This document shows positions 16,715 to 26,571 of a stretch of 43,064 nt of DNA, in pieces; within the stretch, counting starts at the first letter, position 1; each line of letters opens with the position of its first letter. Made by a program: the position numbers and the translations under genes. Source of the stretch: Nitrososphaerota archaeon (GTDB lineage: Archaea; Thermoproteota; Nitrososphaeria; Nitrososphaerales; Nitrosopumilaceae); the NCBI GenBank assembly GCA_016871975.1, contig VHBM01000003.1, positions 1-43,064 on the forward strand, given 5' to 3'. The notes beneath the pieces were generated by a model. The model was given only the letters and a program-made list of their open reading frames with translations, was not told the DNA's origin and ran no database searches.

Positions 16715-17659
16715 ATGCATGCTGTAAAAATTCCAAAAATAATTAATTTTGGAAAAAATGCATTAGGCGAAACACAGTATCCAAAAAACGCACTAGTTGT
16801 AACAACGGCACCACCAAATATTTCAGGAAAGTGGCTTGCCAAGATGGGAATTCAAGATTACATGTTATATGACAAAGTCACTCCAGAACCATCAATTGAT
16901 GACGTGAAGACAGTGATTGCACAGTTCAAGGACAAGAATCCGTCTGTATTGATCGGTCTTGGTGGAGGAAGTTCGATGGATGTTGTAAAATATGCTTCAG
17001 CAGAAATGGGCAAGCAAAAGATTTTGATCCCAACTACATTTGGCACAGGTGCTGAAATGACAACGTATTGCGTTTTAAAATTTGATGGAAAGAAAAAGCT
17101 GTTGCGCGAGGATAAATTCCTTGCAGATATGGCAGTAGTTGATTTCTACTTTATGGATGGAACACCAGAACAAATTATCAAAAATTCTGTATGTGATGCT
17201 TGTGCACAAGCAACCGAAGGATATGACAGCAAGCTTGGAAATGAATTCACAAGAACATTGTGCAAGGAAGCATTTGATGTCTTGTATGATGCTATAATGA
17301 ATGACAAGCCAGAAAACTATCCTTATGGCTCGATGTTATCAGGCATGGGCTTTGGCAACTGCTCAACAACACTAGGACATGCATTATCGTATGTCTTTTC
17401 AAATGAAGGAGTTCCACATGGATATTCACTTTCGTCATGCACTACTGTTGCACACAAATTCAACAAATCAATCTTCTATGATAGATTCAAACAAATAGTA
17501 AAGAAGCTTGGTTTTGAAAAACTGGACCTTAAAGCACCAGTTGATGTGGCAGCAGAAACTGTAATGACAGATAGAGGACATCTTGACCCAAATCCAATTC
17601 CAGTAACAAAAGAAGACATAATGAAATGTCTAAATGACATTAAATCAGGAAACCTGTAA
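16715..17659 (+). CDS. Iron-containing alcohol dehydrogenase; likely malonic/succinic semialdehyde reductase
   Basis: A 314-aa member of the iron-dependent alcohol dehydrogenase family, shorter than the usual ~380 aa. The nucleotide site is GLGGGSSMDVVK, followed by PTTFGTGAE. Metal-binding histidines are expected in LGHALSYVF and VPHGYSL, with an upstream Asp/His set in VCDACAQATEGYD. A related Nitrosopumilus enzyme was characterised as the malonic semialdehyde reductase of the 3-hydroxypropionate/4-hydroxybutyrate CO2-fixation cycle (recalled knowledge); this gene is a good candidate for that role. A generic alcohol dehydrogenase is the alternative. Confidence 0.8.
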   Translation: MHAVKIPKIINFGKNALGETQYPKNALVVTTAPPNISGKWLAKMGIQDYMLYDKVTPEPSIDDVKTVIAQFKDKNPSVLIGLGGGSSMDVVKYASAEMGKQKILIPTTFGTGAEMTTYCVLKFDGKKKLLREDKFLADMAVVDFYFMDGTPEQIIKNSVCDACAQATEGYDSKLGNEFTRTLCKEAFDVLYDAIMNDKPENYPYGSMLSGMGFGNCSTTLGHALSYVFSNEGVPHGYSLSSCTTVAHKFNKSIFYDRFKQIVKKLGFEKLDLKAPVDVAAETVMTDRGHLDPNPIPVTKEDIMKCLNDIKSGNL

Positions 17660-17670
17660 ATTCAAAAACA

Positions 17671-17686
17671 TTTTTTAATTTTTTAT
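17671..17686 (+). terminator. T-rich archaeal terminator
   Basis: TTTTTTAATTTTTT follows the semialdehyde reductase stop by about a dozen nucleotides. Archaeal RNA polymerase terminates at such U-runs without a hairpin. The next gene is in the same direction 63 nt further on and has its own upstream AT-rich region. Confidence 0.5.
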
Positions 17687-17749
17687 AAAGTGCGAAATTC
17701 ATAAAATTTCCTAGACTTTAATAACGTCAAAAAATACCCTAACGGTATC

Positions 17750-18838
17750 ATGGCGTTCTTGAAGTTTGGAATTCAAAACGGACTTAATGTAGCAAGAGCC
17801 GGATATTCTGAAGACCAAATCTTGACTGCATGTATTTTAGCTGATAGAACAGGATACGATTCTATTTGGTATATGGACCACACAAATGTTCCGCAATGGA
17901 AAAATGCTGTGGTTCTTGACCCCTGGGTGATGCTATCTGCAATTGCTGCAACAACAAACAAGGTTGAGATTGGCACATGTGTTACCGATGCAATACGCAG
18001 ACATCCATCAAACATTGCACTAGCTACGATTACACTAGATAGAGTATCAAAAGGCAGGGCGGCACTTGGCATTGGTGCAGGGGAAGCACAGAACCTAAAA
18101 GAATTTTGCATTCCTTTTGAAAAACCAGTTTCAAAGTGGGAAGAACAAATCCAAGTAATACAATTGCTTTTTGGCTCAACTCCTGACCACAGGGTTAGCT
18201 ATGACGGAAAATTTTACAAATTAGAAGAAGCTTGTCTTCAGGCAAAACCGATTAGAAAACCACAGCCTCCAATCTACATGGCATCTGGAGGCCAGCGAAC
18301 ACTAGAGCTTACAGGAAAATATGGGGATGGCTGGATTCCAATTGGCTACACGCCTGAGCTATTCGAGGATCATGCCGCAATTATTAAAAAATCAATGAAA
18401 GAAAATGGCCGAAATCATGACGATTTTAACTTTGCACTAGATATTGATGTGTATTTTTCTGATGATGCAGAAGAATCATGGGCAAAAATGAAAGAAGCAG
18501 TAAAGGTCAGCTTGTTCAAGCCAGAAGTTTTGCGTGTACACAAACTAAAAGAAATTGAAGGATTTGATTTTAAAAAATACTTTACAGAATATTCAATGTC
18601 AAATCAAGAGTGGATTGTAAAGATGCGCGAAGCTGCAAAGACGATTCCTGATCCTGTTGCACGATCATCGACAGCTGTTGGAACACCAGAGGATGTGATC
18701 CCAATCTTTGAGCGTTTTATGAAGGCAGGTGTGAATCATTTTATAATTCGATTTTGGGGCAAAAACTATTTTGGCTCAATTGATAAATTTGCAAGCGAAG
18801 TTATGCCTCATCTAAGAAAAGAAACAAAAAACAAGTAA
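17750..18838 (+). CDS. LLM-class (luciferase-like) F420/flavin-dependent oxidoreductase
   Basis: A 362-aa TIM-barrel protein of the luciferase-like superfamily. It opens with FGIQNG and continues with YDSIWYMDH, VEIGTCVTDAIRRHPSNIA, GRAALGIGAGEAQN and PPIYMASGGQRTLELTGKYGDGW, as in F420-dependent Mer/glucose-6-phosphate dehydrogenase relatives. Thaumarchaea make F420, so F420 is the more probable cofactor; FMN is possible. The substrate is unknown. It sits between the semialdehyde reductase and an FMN-binding protein on the same strand. Confidence 0.85.
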   Translation: MAFLKFGIQNGLNVARAGYSEDQILTACILADRTGYDSIWYMDHTNVPQWKNAVVLDPWVMLSAIAATTNKVEIGTCVTDAIRRHPSNIALATITLDRVSKGRAALGIGAGEAQNLKEFCIPFEKPVSKWEEQIQVIQLLFGSTPDHRVSYDGKFYKLEEACLQAKPIRKPQPPIYMASGGQRTLELTGKYGDGWIPIGYTPELFEDHAAIIKKSMKENGRNHDDFNFALDIDVYFSDDAEESWAKMKEAVKVSLFKPEVLRVHKLKEIEGFDFKKYFTEYSMSNQEWIVKMREAAKTIPDPVARSSTAVGTPEDVIPIFERFMKAGVNHFIIRFWGKNYFGSIDKFASEVMPHLRKETKNK

Positions 18839-18902
18839 AGCATTTTCCAAAGCGCCTAAAGCAATCTAGATTTAATAGTATTTCAAAAGAAGAACAAGAG
18901 TA

Positions 18903-19535
18903 ATGCAGCTATTAGGAAGATTGGAGATAAAATCAAAGGAAAAGATTGTCCAGTTTTTAAATCAAGAGCATACAGGAAGGATCTGCAGTATTGATGAAAA
19001 TGGCTATCCCCAGATTATTCCAATGAATTTTGTGTTTTTAAATGACTCAATATACATGCATTCTCATACAAGAGGCGAAAAGCTAGACAATATCAGACGC
19101 AATGACAAAGTAGGCTTTGAAGTAGATAAAAGTCTGGAATTTTTGCCATCATATTTTACCCACCCAACGGATGCCTCACAGGCAGATACTCTTTACATCA
19201 GTGTTGTAATCAAGGGCAGAGGAAAAATAATAGAAGACAGATCAGAAAAAACAATTGCACTAAATGGTTTGATGAAAAAATATCAGCCAGAGGGGGGTTA
19301 TGAACCAATTAAACCAGAAATGGCAGTAGTAGAGGGGGTTGCAATTATCAAAGTAATACCAGAGTCGATGAAAGGAAAGTACAAGGTAGGACAGCATCTC
19401 CAAAAAAATGAGCGAACAAAATTAGCACAACAAATTCTTGAACACAAATCAAAGACTGCAAAAGAAACATTGCACGTAATGGGCTTTGAGGTTGTAGGAA
19501 ATGATGTCAAGATGGTTGAAGACCCATCTTGGTAG
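18903..19535 (+). CDS. Pyridoxamine 5'-phosphate oxidase-like FMN/F420-binding protein
   Basis: A 210-aa split beta-barrel flavin-binding protein. The barrel is seen from HTGRICSIDENGYPQIIPMNF to SIYMHSHTRGEKLDNIRRNDKVGFEV, a pattern common to nitroimidazole-reductase-like and PNPOx-related proteins. A C-terminal helical part of about 50 residues (LAQQILEHKSKTAKETL) is extra. It probably reduces or oxidises a small molecule using FMN or F420. The physiological substrate is unknown; genuine PLP synthesis is unlikely. Confidence 0.8.
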   Translation: MQLLGRLEIKSKEKIVQFLNQEHTGRICSIDENGYPQIIPMNFVFLNDSIYMHSHTRGEKLDNIRRNDKVGFEVDKSLEFLPSYFTHPTDASQADTLYISVVIKGRGKIIEDRSEKTIALNGLMKKYQPEGGYEPIKPEMAVVEGVAIIKVIPESMKGKYKVGQHLQKNERTKLAQQILEHKSKTAKETLHVMGFEVVGNDVKMVEDPSW

Positions 19536-19627
19536 AATCTGAAGCCGTTGTGAAATAAAGGGTTGTAACTAGTAAACACTGTTTTCTTCGAAATTATTTT
19601 ACGTGAGGTAAATTCCGGTTTAATTTC

Positions 19628-19852
19628 ATGGAAGAAAAAGAGCTAGTAGATTATGTATCAGAGTGTCTTGATATTATCGATGCAAATCTAGAGATTCTCT
19701 CAGATATTGAATTTGAAATCGAGCAACAAAAAGACGACGCGATTGTTTCAAACATGCAGCTGCATGACTTGATTGACATGACACAAGATGTTGCAGATTC
19801 TATAAAGATTAGAAAAGCAGAAGCTAGCTATATGCGTCGACAGTTTGACTAG
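19628..19852 (+). CDS. Small acidic helical hypothetical protein, 74 aa
   Basis: A 74-aa protein almost entirely of predicted helix with heptad-like hydrophobic spacing (LDIIDANLEILSDIEFEI) and an acidic charge. It resembles the 72-aa protein at 1530 in size and style. A clear ATG and an AT-rich upstream region support it. Its TAG overlaps that of the opposing 37-aa ORF by 4 nt (CTAG). Function unknown. Confidence 0.65.
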   Translation: MEEKELVDYVSECLDIIDANLEILSDIEFEIEQQKDDAIVSNMQLHDLIDMTQDVADSIKIRKAEASYMRRQFD

Positions 19853-19962
19853 TTAGCTACTACTTCGATTGGTTTTTCTTGTTTTTGCTTTGCCTCTTTT
19901 TGCATTTTTGCTAGCAAAGCTGCAAGTTGTGCCTCATGAATCTCATCTAGTGTTTCGCACAT
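19849..19962 (-). CDS. 37-aa micro-ORF, helical
   Basis: Read by hand on the minus strand from ATG 19962. It begins MCETLDEIHEAQLAALLAKM and has a Lys/Gln-rich helix and a PIEVVAN end. The amphipathic helix and fully used spacing to the opposing gene (stops overlap as CTAG) suggest a real small protein. Homologues would be needed to be sure. No function is recognised. Confidence 0.5.
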   Translation of the reverse strand: MCETLDEIHEAQLAALLAKMQKEAKQKQEKPIEVVAN

Positions 19963-20013
19963 ACAGTACAATCTTGTAACAAATACTTAAACGCTTTTTA
20001 TGATTTAGAATAG

Positions 20014-20115
20014 CTAGTCTTTTGTTGCTTCGTTTGCACATTTGTAGGAACAGAACACGCTTGTCATGCTTTGATATTCTCTTCCGCAATGCTTGCATTC
20101 ACGCAAAAGCCTCAT
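20014..20115 (-). CDS. 33-aa zinc-finger micro-protein
   Basis: Read by hand from ATG 20115. CKHCGREY near residue 7 and CSYKC near residue 23 give a CxxC...CxxxC zinc site in a 33-aa protein, close to the minimal size for a single treble-clef-like finger. It is surrounded by other very small ORFs between the 74-aa gene and uvrB. Likely role: nucleic-acid or protein contact; nothing more specific can be said. Confidence 0.6.
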   Translation of the reverse strand: MRLLRECKHCGREYQSMTSVFCSYKCANEATKD

Positions 20116-20235
20116 GGGACAGAATATAGATCGTTATCATATATAATTGCGATCCAAGATAACAAAAACATATAACATAATTCAAAAATGATGTTTGAGA
20201 ATTACCATTGCTTTAAATTCAGTTTTTAAATATTT

Positions 20236-22191
20236 TTGTCGTTGCAACAGATACCAAGTTTTCAGCTAGCCTCAGATTATCAGCCAACAGGCGACCAACC
20301 TCAGGCAATAGAATCACTAGTTAGAGTGGTAAGACAAAATAAAGTTCAAACGCTTTTGGGCGTAACAGGAAGTGGCAAGACATTTGCTATTGCAAATGTT
20401 ATACAAAGAACTGGAAAAAACACACTTGTAATCTCACATAACAAGACACTTGCTGCACAGCTTTATTCGGAGCTAAAACAGTTTTTCCCAAAAAATAATG
20501 TCGGATATTTTGTCAGCTATTACGATTATTATCAGCCTGAAAGTTACATTCCACAAACAGACACTTACATAGAAAAAGACACTCAGATAAATGAAAAAAT
20601 CGAAAAAATGAGACTAGAGGCTACTGCCATGCTTCTTTCTGGCGAGCCTACGATTATAGTTGCTACAGTATCATGCATTTACTCACTTGGCTCGCCTCGA
20701 GACTGGGAAGAAATGGCAATTACAGTCTCTCAAGGAGACCAAATTGAGCGTGCAAATCTAATAAAAAAGCTAGTCAATGCCAGATATGAGCGCAATGAGA
20801 TGGAGCTTGCGCCAGGCAATTTCCGCGTCAAAGGAGACACCATTGACATTATACCTGCATATTCTGATGATATTGTTAGAATTTCCTTATTTGGCGATGA
20901 GATAGAAAAAATATCAATTTGTGATTATATAACATTAAAAGAAAAACGAAAACTCGCATCTATCAAAATATTTCCTGCAAAGCACTATCTTGTTGCAAAA
21001 GATGTAAGAGACAAGGCAGTATCATCAATCAAGTCTGAGCTAAAAAAGCGACTGCCGGAGCTAAATGAGCTTGAACGACAAAGACTAGAGATGAGAACAA
21101 AATTTGATCTTGAGATGATCGAAGAGCTTGGGTACTGTTCTGGCATTGAAAATTATTCAAGACATTTTGATGGAAGAAAGCCTGGAGAAAAAGCATTTTG
21201 TCTTTTGGATTTTTTTGGCAACGACTTTTTGCTTGTAATTGACGAGTCACATGTAACACTGCCACAGCTTCATGGAATGTACAAAGGAGATCATTCAAGA
21301 AAAAAAGAGCTTGTGACCTATGGGTTCAGACTGCCAAGCGCATATGATAATAGACCACTAAAGTTTGAAGAGTTTGAAAAGTACATTAAAAATTGCATTT
21401 TTGTTTCTGCAACACCATCAGAGTATGAAAGAAAAAAGTCATTTCAGATTGCAGAGCAGCTTGTCAGGCCTACAGGACTTGTAGACCCAATTGTTGAGAC
21501 AAGACCTACAAAAAACCAGATGGATGATCTAATTGTAGAAATTAAAAAAAGAGCAGAAAAAAACCAGCGAATCCTAGTAACAACTCTGACAAAAAGAATG
21601 GCAGAAGATTTGGCAGAATACCTATCAAAAAAACAAATCAAGGTTCGCTATTTGCATTCAGAAATTGAAGGCCTCCAGAGAACAGAGCTAATCAGGCAGC
21701 TAAGACTAGGTGAGTTTGATGTACTTGTTGGGATAAATCTGTTAAGAGAGGGCCTTGATATTCCCGAAGTTTCACTTGTAGCAATACTTGATGCAGACAA
21801 GGAAGGATTTCTTCGTAATACGACAAGCCTGATTCAGACATTTGGCAGAGCAGCACGAAATGTCGAAGGCGCTGTAATCATGTATGCAGATTCGATAACG
21901 CAATCAATGAAGACTGCGATTTCTGAGACAAACAGGCGCAGAAAAAAGCAGCTAGAGTATAACAAAGTTAGAAACATCACACCAAAAACTATCATAAAAT
22001 CAATTCCAGCTCAGGTTGCAACACTTGATGATATAAAACACAAGTCAGGCCATGACCTTGCAAAAGAAATGATAGAGCTTGAAGCAGAAATGAAAAAATT
22101 TGCAGAGAGTTTGGATTTTGAGCGAGCAATAGAGTGCAGAGAAAAAATTAGGCGAATGCAAAAGGAGCTTGAAAAGAAAAATGAACGCTAA
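20236..22191 (+). CDS. uvrB: Excinuclease ABC subunit B
   Basis: The damage-verifying helicase-like subunit of nucleotide excision repair, 651 aa. It has Walker A GVTGSGKT, the beta-hairpin SYYDYYQPESYIPQTDTYIEKD that clamps DNA, the DESHVTLPQLHGMYKGD box, the helicase motif GINLLREGLDIPEV, QTFGRAARN, and a C-terminal UVR motif (LDFERAIECREKI) for UvrC binding. It starts at TTG 20236. UvrB is followed directly by uvrA and uvrC with overlapping ends, forming one operon. The set is bacterial in type and was probably acquired by lateral transfer early in the lineage. Confidence 0.97.
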   Translation: MSLQQIPSFQLASDYQPTGDQPQAIESLVRVVRQNKVQTLLGVTGSGKTFAIANVIQRTGKNTLVISHNKTLAAQLYSELKQFFPKNNVGYFVSYYDYYQPESYIPQTDTYIEKDTQINEKIEKMRLEATAMLLSGEPTIIVATVSCIYSLGSPRDWEEMAITVSQGDQIERANLIKKLVNARYERNEMELAPGNFRVKGDTIDIIPAYSDDIVRISLFGDEIEKISICDYITLKEKRKLASIKIFPAKHYLVAKDVRDKAVSSIKSELKKRLPELNELERQRLEMRTKFDLEMIEELGYCSGIENYSRHFDGRKPGEKAFCLLDFFGNDFLLVIDESHVTLPQLHGMYKGDHSRKKELVTYGFRLPSAYDNRPLKFEEFEKYIKNCIFVSATPSEYERKKSFQIAEQLVRPTGLVDPIVETRPTKNQMDDLIVEIKKRAEKNQRILVTTLTKRMAEDLAEYLSKKQIKVRYLHSEIEGLQRTELIRQLRLGEFDVLVGINLLREGLDIPEVSLVAILDADKEGFLRNTTSLIQTFGRAARNVEGAVIMYADSITQSMKTAISETNRRRKKQLEYNKVRNITPKTIIKSIPAQVATLDDIKHKSGHDLAKEMIELEAEMKKFAESLDFERAIECREKIRRMQKELEKKNER

Positions 22192-24994
22192 ATTAAAAAT
22201 TCGCGGAGCAAGACACCACAATCTAAAAAATATTGATCTTGATATTCCAAAAAACAATCTTGTAGTAATTAGCGGTCTGTCTGGCTCTGGCAAGTCAACA
22301 CTTGCATTTGATACGATTTATGCAGAAGGACAAAGGCGCTATGTAGAGTCGCTATCTGCATATGCAAGACAGTTTTTGGAAATGATGGACAAGCCTGATG
22401 TTGACTCTATTGAGGGTCTTTCTCCTGCAATATCAATTCAGCAAAAAACAACAAGCAAAAATCCACGCTCTACTGTTGGCACTACAACTGAGATCTATGA
22501 CTATCTAAGACTGTTGTATGCAAGAATTGGAATCCCCCACTGCACAAACTGTGGACGCAAAATCTCAAACCAGTCAGTTGAATCAATTTGTGATTCTATC
22601 TTGCGTGACTTTGATGGAAAAAAGATTCTTATTTTAGCGCCAATCATACAACGAAAAAAAGGAACCTATGAGAAACTATTTGAGCAGATAAAAAAAGATG
22701 GATATTCTAGGATTCGCCTGGATGGACAGATAACACAGCTTGATGAAACGCCATCACTTGACAGACAAAAGTGGCACAATATCGAAATTGTCGTAGACAG
22801 AATCGGAGTTTCAAAGTCTGAAAAAAGCAGACTCTTTGAGGCAATCCAGACTGCACTCAAGGCTGCAAAAGGCTCTGTTCTAATCTCAGATGAGAGCAAA
22901 GACAAGATTTTTTCTCAAAATAATGCATGCCCATATTGTGGCATCACAATAGGCGAGCTTGAGCCTAGGACGTTTTCGTTTAACTCGCCTTTTGGCTCTT
23001 GCAAGGCCTGCAATGGCTTAGGCGTCAAAATGGAGTTTGATCCTGATTTAGTAATACCTGACAAGTCAAAATCAATACTTGATGGGGCCATAGTCCCATG
23101 GAGTGGAAGATTTTCCTCGTTTAGAAAGCAAGCATTGCAGCATGTTGGAAAAGAGTTTGGATTTAATCTGATGACTCCAATGAACAAGATAACACCAAAA
23201 CAGCTCAAAGTGATTCTTTATGGAACAGACAAGATGATTCGCTTTAGATACGAATCAAGGTCTAGTGATTCATCTTGGGAATATACTGATGCATTTGAAG
23301 GAGTGCTGGAAAATCTGCAGCGAGTCTTTATGGAAACAGATTCTGAGGCAAAAAGAGAATGGCTAAAGCAGTTTATGCGCGATACTCCATGCAATGTATG
23401 CAATGGAAGAAAGCTAAAGCCTGAAGCACTTGCTGTAAAGATAAACTCGATGAACATAATGGATGTTTGTGATTTGTCAATTGATGCATGCTATGATTTC
23501 TTTAACGCACTAAAGCTGACAGAGACAGAACAATACATTGCACGTGATGTGTTAAAGGAGATAAAAGAAAGACTGGAATTTTTAAAAAATGTTGGATTAA
23601 ACTATCTTACATTAAATCGCCTAAGCTCAACTCTGTCTGGTGGAGAGTCACAACGAATACGCCTTGCAACACAGATTGGCTCTAATCTAACAGGTGTACT
23701 CTATGTTCTTGATGAGCCAACAATTGGGTTGCACCAAAGAGACAATCAGAGACTGATAAAAACACTGACAAAGCTTCGTGATTTAGGAAATACAGTAATT
23801 GTTGTAGAGCATGACGAAGAAGTGATACGAAGCTCTGACTGGATTGTTGACCTTGGGCCAGGTGCAGGAGTACATGGAGGCGATGTTGTTTTTGAAGGAA
23901 CTGTAGATCAAATCCTAAATGGACACAAGTCAATCACAGGAACTTATCTAAAAGACAAGTCACTGATAAAACTTGAAAATAAAAAACGAATGCAAAAAGG
24001 CAAGCTTGTTGTAAGAGGCGCCTCTGAAAATAACCTAAAAAATATCGATGTCGAGTTCCCATTAGGACTTTTTATCACAATTACAGGCGTTTCAGGCTCT
24101 GGAAAATCGACTCTGATAAATGAGATTTTGCTAAAGTCGCTTTCTTCCCACTTTTACAAGTCAAATGAGCGTCCAGGAAAACACGTCAAAATCGAAGGAA
24201 TCGAGAATATAGACAAGGTAATAGCAATTGACCAGTCCCCAATAGGAAGGACCCCACGCTCAAATCCTGCTACCTACATTGGTGCCTTTACACCAATTCG
24301 CGAATTATACGCAAACACAGAAACCTCAAAGGAGCGAGGATACAGTCCAGGCCAGTTCTCATTTAATGTTCAAGATGGTCGCTGCTTTGCATGTGAAGGC
24401 GATGGTGTAAAAAAAATCGAGATGCAGTTTCTATCAGATGTTTATGTTAGATGTGATGAATGTAAAGGAAAAAGATACAATTCTGAAACACTTTCTATAT
24501 TATACAAGGGAAAAAACATTGCCGATGTTTTAGAGATGACAGTGTATGAGGCACTACAGTTTTTTGAAAACATTCCTGCAATAAAGAGAAAGCTTCAAAC
24601 AATTTTTGATGTTGGCCTAGGCTACATAAAACTAGGTCAATCATCAACTACACTATCAGGTGGGGAGGCCCAACGTGTCAAGCTTGCATCAGAGTTATCA
24701 AAGAAAGGCACAGGAAAAACACTTTACATCCTAGATGAGCCAACAACAGGACTGCACTTTGCTGATGTGCAAAAACTACTTGATGTGTTAAACAGACTAG
24801 CAAACCTTGGAAATACAGTAATTGTAATTGAGCACAACTTGGATGTTATAAAAAATTCTGACTGGATTGTAGACCTAGGACCAGAAGGCGGAGATAACGG
24901 TGGTAAAGTTGTTGCCACAGGCACTCCATCACAGGTTGCAAGCAATCCAAAAAGCTACACAGGACAACATCTTGCAAAATTTATGAAAAGATGA
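22181..24994 (+). CDS. uvrA: Excinuclease ABC subunit A
   Basis: The damage-recognition ATPase, 937 aa from ATG 22181, which overlaps the end of uvrB by 11 nt; the track's TTG start four codons earlier is less likely. Two ABC modules are visible: Walker A GLSGSGKST and GVSGSGKST, and signatures LSGGESQR and LSGGEAQR, each followed by LDEPT. Zinc modules are CTNCGRK, CPYCG...CKACNGLG and CFACEGDGV...CDECKGKRY. Length is normal. Confidence 0.97.
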   Translation: MNAKLKIRGARHHNLKNIDLDIPKNNLVVISGLSGSGKSTLAFDTIYAEGQRRYVESLSAYARQFLEMMDKPDVDSIEGLSPAISIQQKTTSKNPRSTVGTTTEIYDYLRLLYARIGIPHCTNCGRKISNQSVESICDSILRDFDGKKILILAPIIQRKKGTYEKLFEQIKKDGYSRIRLDGQITQLDETPSLDRQKWHNIEIVVDRIGVSKSEKSRLFEAIQTALKAAKGSVLISDESKDKIFSQNNACPYCGITIGELEPRTFSFNSPFGSCKACNGLGVKMEFDPDLVIPDKSKSILDGAIVPWSGRFSSFRKQALQHVGKEFGFNLMTPMNKITPKQLKVILYGTDKMIRFRYESRSSDSSWEYTDAFEGVLENLQRVFMETDSEAKREWLKQFMRDTPCNVCNGRKLKPEALAVKINSMNIMDVCDLSIDACYDFFNALKLTETEQYIARDVLKEIKERLEFLKNVGLNYLTLNRLSSTLSGGESQRIRLATQIGSNLTGVLYVLDEPTIGLHQRDNQRLIKTLTKLRDLGNTVIVVEHDEEVIRSSDWIVDLGPGAGVHGGDVVFEGTVDQILNGHKSITGTYLKDKSLIKLENKKRMQKGKLVVRGASENNLKNIDVEFPLGLFITITGVSGSGKSTLINEILLKSLSSHFYKSNERPGKHVKIEGIENIDKVIAIDQSPIGRTPRSNPATYIGAFTPIRELYANTETSKERGYSPGQFSFNVQDGRCFACEGDGVKKIEMQFLSDVYVRCDECKGKRYNSETLSILYKGKNIADVLEMTVYEALQFFENIPAIKRKLQTIFDVGLGYIKLGQSSTTLSGGEAQRVKLASELSKKGTGKTLYILDEPTTGLHFADVQKLLDVLNRLANLGNTVIVIEHNLDVIKNSDWIVDLGPEGGDNGGKVVATGTPSQVASNPKSYTGQHLAKFMKR

Positions 24995-26571
24995 CTCGGG
25001 ATATTTCTAAAATAAACATACCTAGTCATCCAGGAATTTATTTAATGAAAGATAAAACTGACAAAGTCATATACATTGGAAAGGCAAAAAATCTAAAAAA
25101 CCGTGTAAGATCATATTTTTTAAAAAATCAAAATTATAAAACACAAAAACTAGTTGAAAACATTTCAGATGTTGAGTTTGTTTTAACAGATAATGAAAGA
25201 GAAGCGTTTTTGCTTGAGGCAAATATGATAAAGCGATACAGACCAATTTTTAATATCGAGCTAAAAGACCAGCAACGATACACCTACCTTAGAATCACAA
25301 ATGAGCAATATCCACGACTGCTAGTTGCACGCAGGACAAGAACTGGCAAGTTTTTAGGCTCAGGCAGGATATTTGGGCCCTTTACGCAAGGTAGCTCAAA
25401 ATTGCTCACAATAGGCTCGCTTCGCAAGACCTTCAAGATACGAATCTGCAAGACTCTACCAAAAAAGGCCTGCTTAGAGTATCACCTTGGAAACTGCGAA
25501 GCTCCGTGTGAATTCAAAGAGGCGCAGAAAAGATACACTCAACATGTTTCTAATCTTGAATCAATTCTAAAAGGAAAACAAAAGATGCGAGATTTTATTG
25601 AAAAACAAAAACAGGAAATGAAACAAGCCTCTGACTCGCTAGAGTTTGAGCGTGCCAGAGAGATAAGAGATACTTTGCAAAGACTAGGAAACCTACAAAC
25701 AAGACAAAAAATGGAATTTATTCAAAGCTCTGATGAAGAGTTCTTTGGAGCAAGGATACAAGATCAGGTTGCACATGTCATGACATTTAGAAAAACTAAC
25801 GGTGTGATAAGAGACAGCGACAAGTTTTCTTTTGATCTTGTTGGAGATAATTCATTTTCAAACTTTTTGTTTCAATATTATACGACACATAAAATTCCAA
25901 AAACAATTGTTGTAAGCCAGATTCCAGAAAGAAAAGAACTTTTAGAATCAATTCTTTCTGAAAATGCAGGATTTTCAGTAGAGATTGTGATGCCAAAAAA
26001 AGGTAAGAGAAAAGAGATGATTGATTTGATAATGAAAAACTTGGACTTAATTGAAGCAAAGGGGGCAGAGCCAGGACTTGTTGAGCTAAAAGAACAGCTT
26101 GGCTTGTCAGAAATTCCAAAAGTAATAGAGTGTTTTGATATATCAAATCACGGAGATGCGTTTGCGGTGGGTTCCATGTCAAGGTTTGTTGGAGGAAGGC
26201 CAGACAAATCAGGCTATAGGAAATTTAAGATAAAAACAGTAAAGGGAAAAGATGATTTTGCAATGATTGGCGAGATAATAAAGCGCAGATATCACAGATT
26301 GTCTGAAGAAAAACAATCTCTTCCAGATTTGGTTGTAATTGATGGTGGAAAAGGCCAGCTTGGCTCTGCATTAAAGTCGCTTCAGGCTGTAAGAGTGGCC
26401 ATTCCCTGCATTTCACTTGCAAAGGAAAATGAGGAAATATACCTGCCTAGGCAAAAAGAGCCGCTTGTGATTTCAAAAGCAAGTCCTGCGCTTAAAATTC
26501 TCCAGCATGCAAGAGATGAGGCTCACAGGTTTGGCGTAAGATATAACAGAAATCTTCAGCTAATTTCCTAG
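24991..26571 (+). CDS. uvrC: Excinuclease ABC subunit C, lacking the HhH tail
   Basis: The dual-incision nuclease, 526 aa. It starts with ATGA overlapping uvrA. The N-terminal GIY-YIG nuclease is HPGIYLMKDKTDKVIYIGKA; a UVR motif (LEFERAREIRDTL) follows; the RNase H-like 5'-incision domain has IECFDISNHGD and VVIDGGKGQL. The protein stops at RYNRNLQLIS, where bacterial UvrC would continue into a tandem helix-hairpin-helix domain of ~60-70 residues. The ORF ends cleanly, with no frame-shifted HhH coding after it. Confidence 0.95.
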   Translation: MTRDISKINIPSHPGIYLMKDKTDKVIYIGKAKNLKNRVRSYFLKNQNYKTQKLVENISDVEFVLTDNEREAFLLEANMIKRYRPIFNIELKDQQRYTYLRITNEQYPRLLVARRTRTGKFLGSGRIFGPFTQGSSKLLTIGSLRKTFKIRICKTLPKKACLEYHLGNCEAPCEFKEAQKRYTQHVSNLESILKGKQKMRDFIEKQKQEMKQASDSLEFERAREIRDTLQRLGNLQTRQKMEFIQSSDEEFFGARIQDQVAHVMTFRKTNGVIRDSDKFSFDLVGDNSFSNFLFQYYTTHKIPKTIVVSQIPERKELLESILSENAGFSVEIVMPKKGKRKEMIDLIMKNLDLIEAKGAEPGLVELKEQLGLSEIPKVIECFDISNHGDAFAVGSMSRFVGGRPDKSGYRKFKIKTVKGKDDFAMIGEIIKRRYHRLSEEKQSLPDLVVIDGGKGQLGSALKSLQAVRVAIPCISLAKENEEIYLPRQKEPLVISKASPALKILQHARDEAHRFGVRYNRNLQLIS

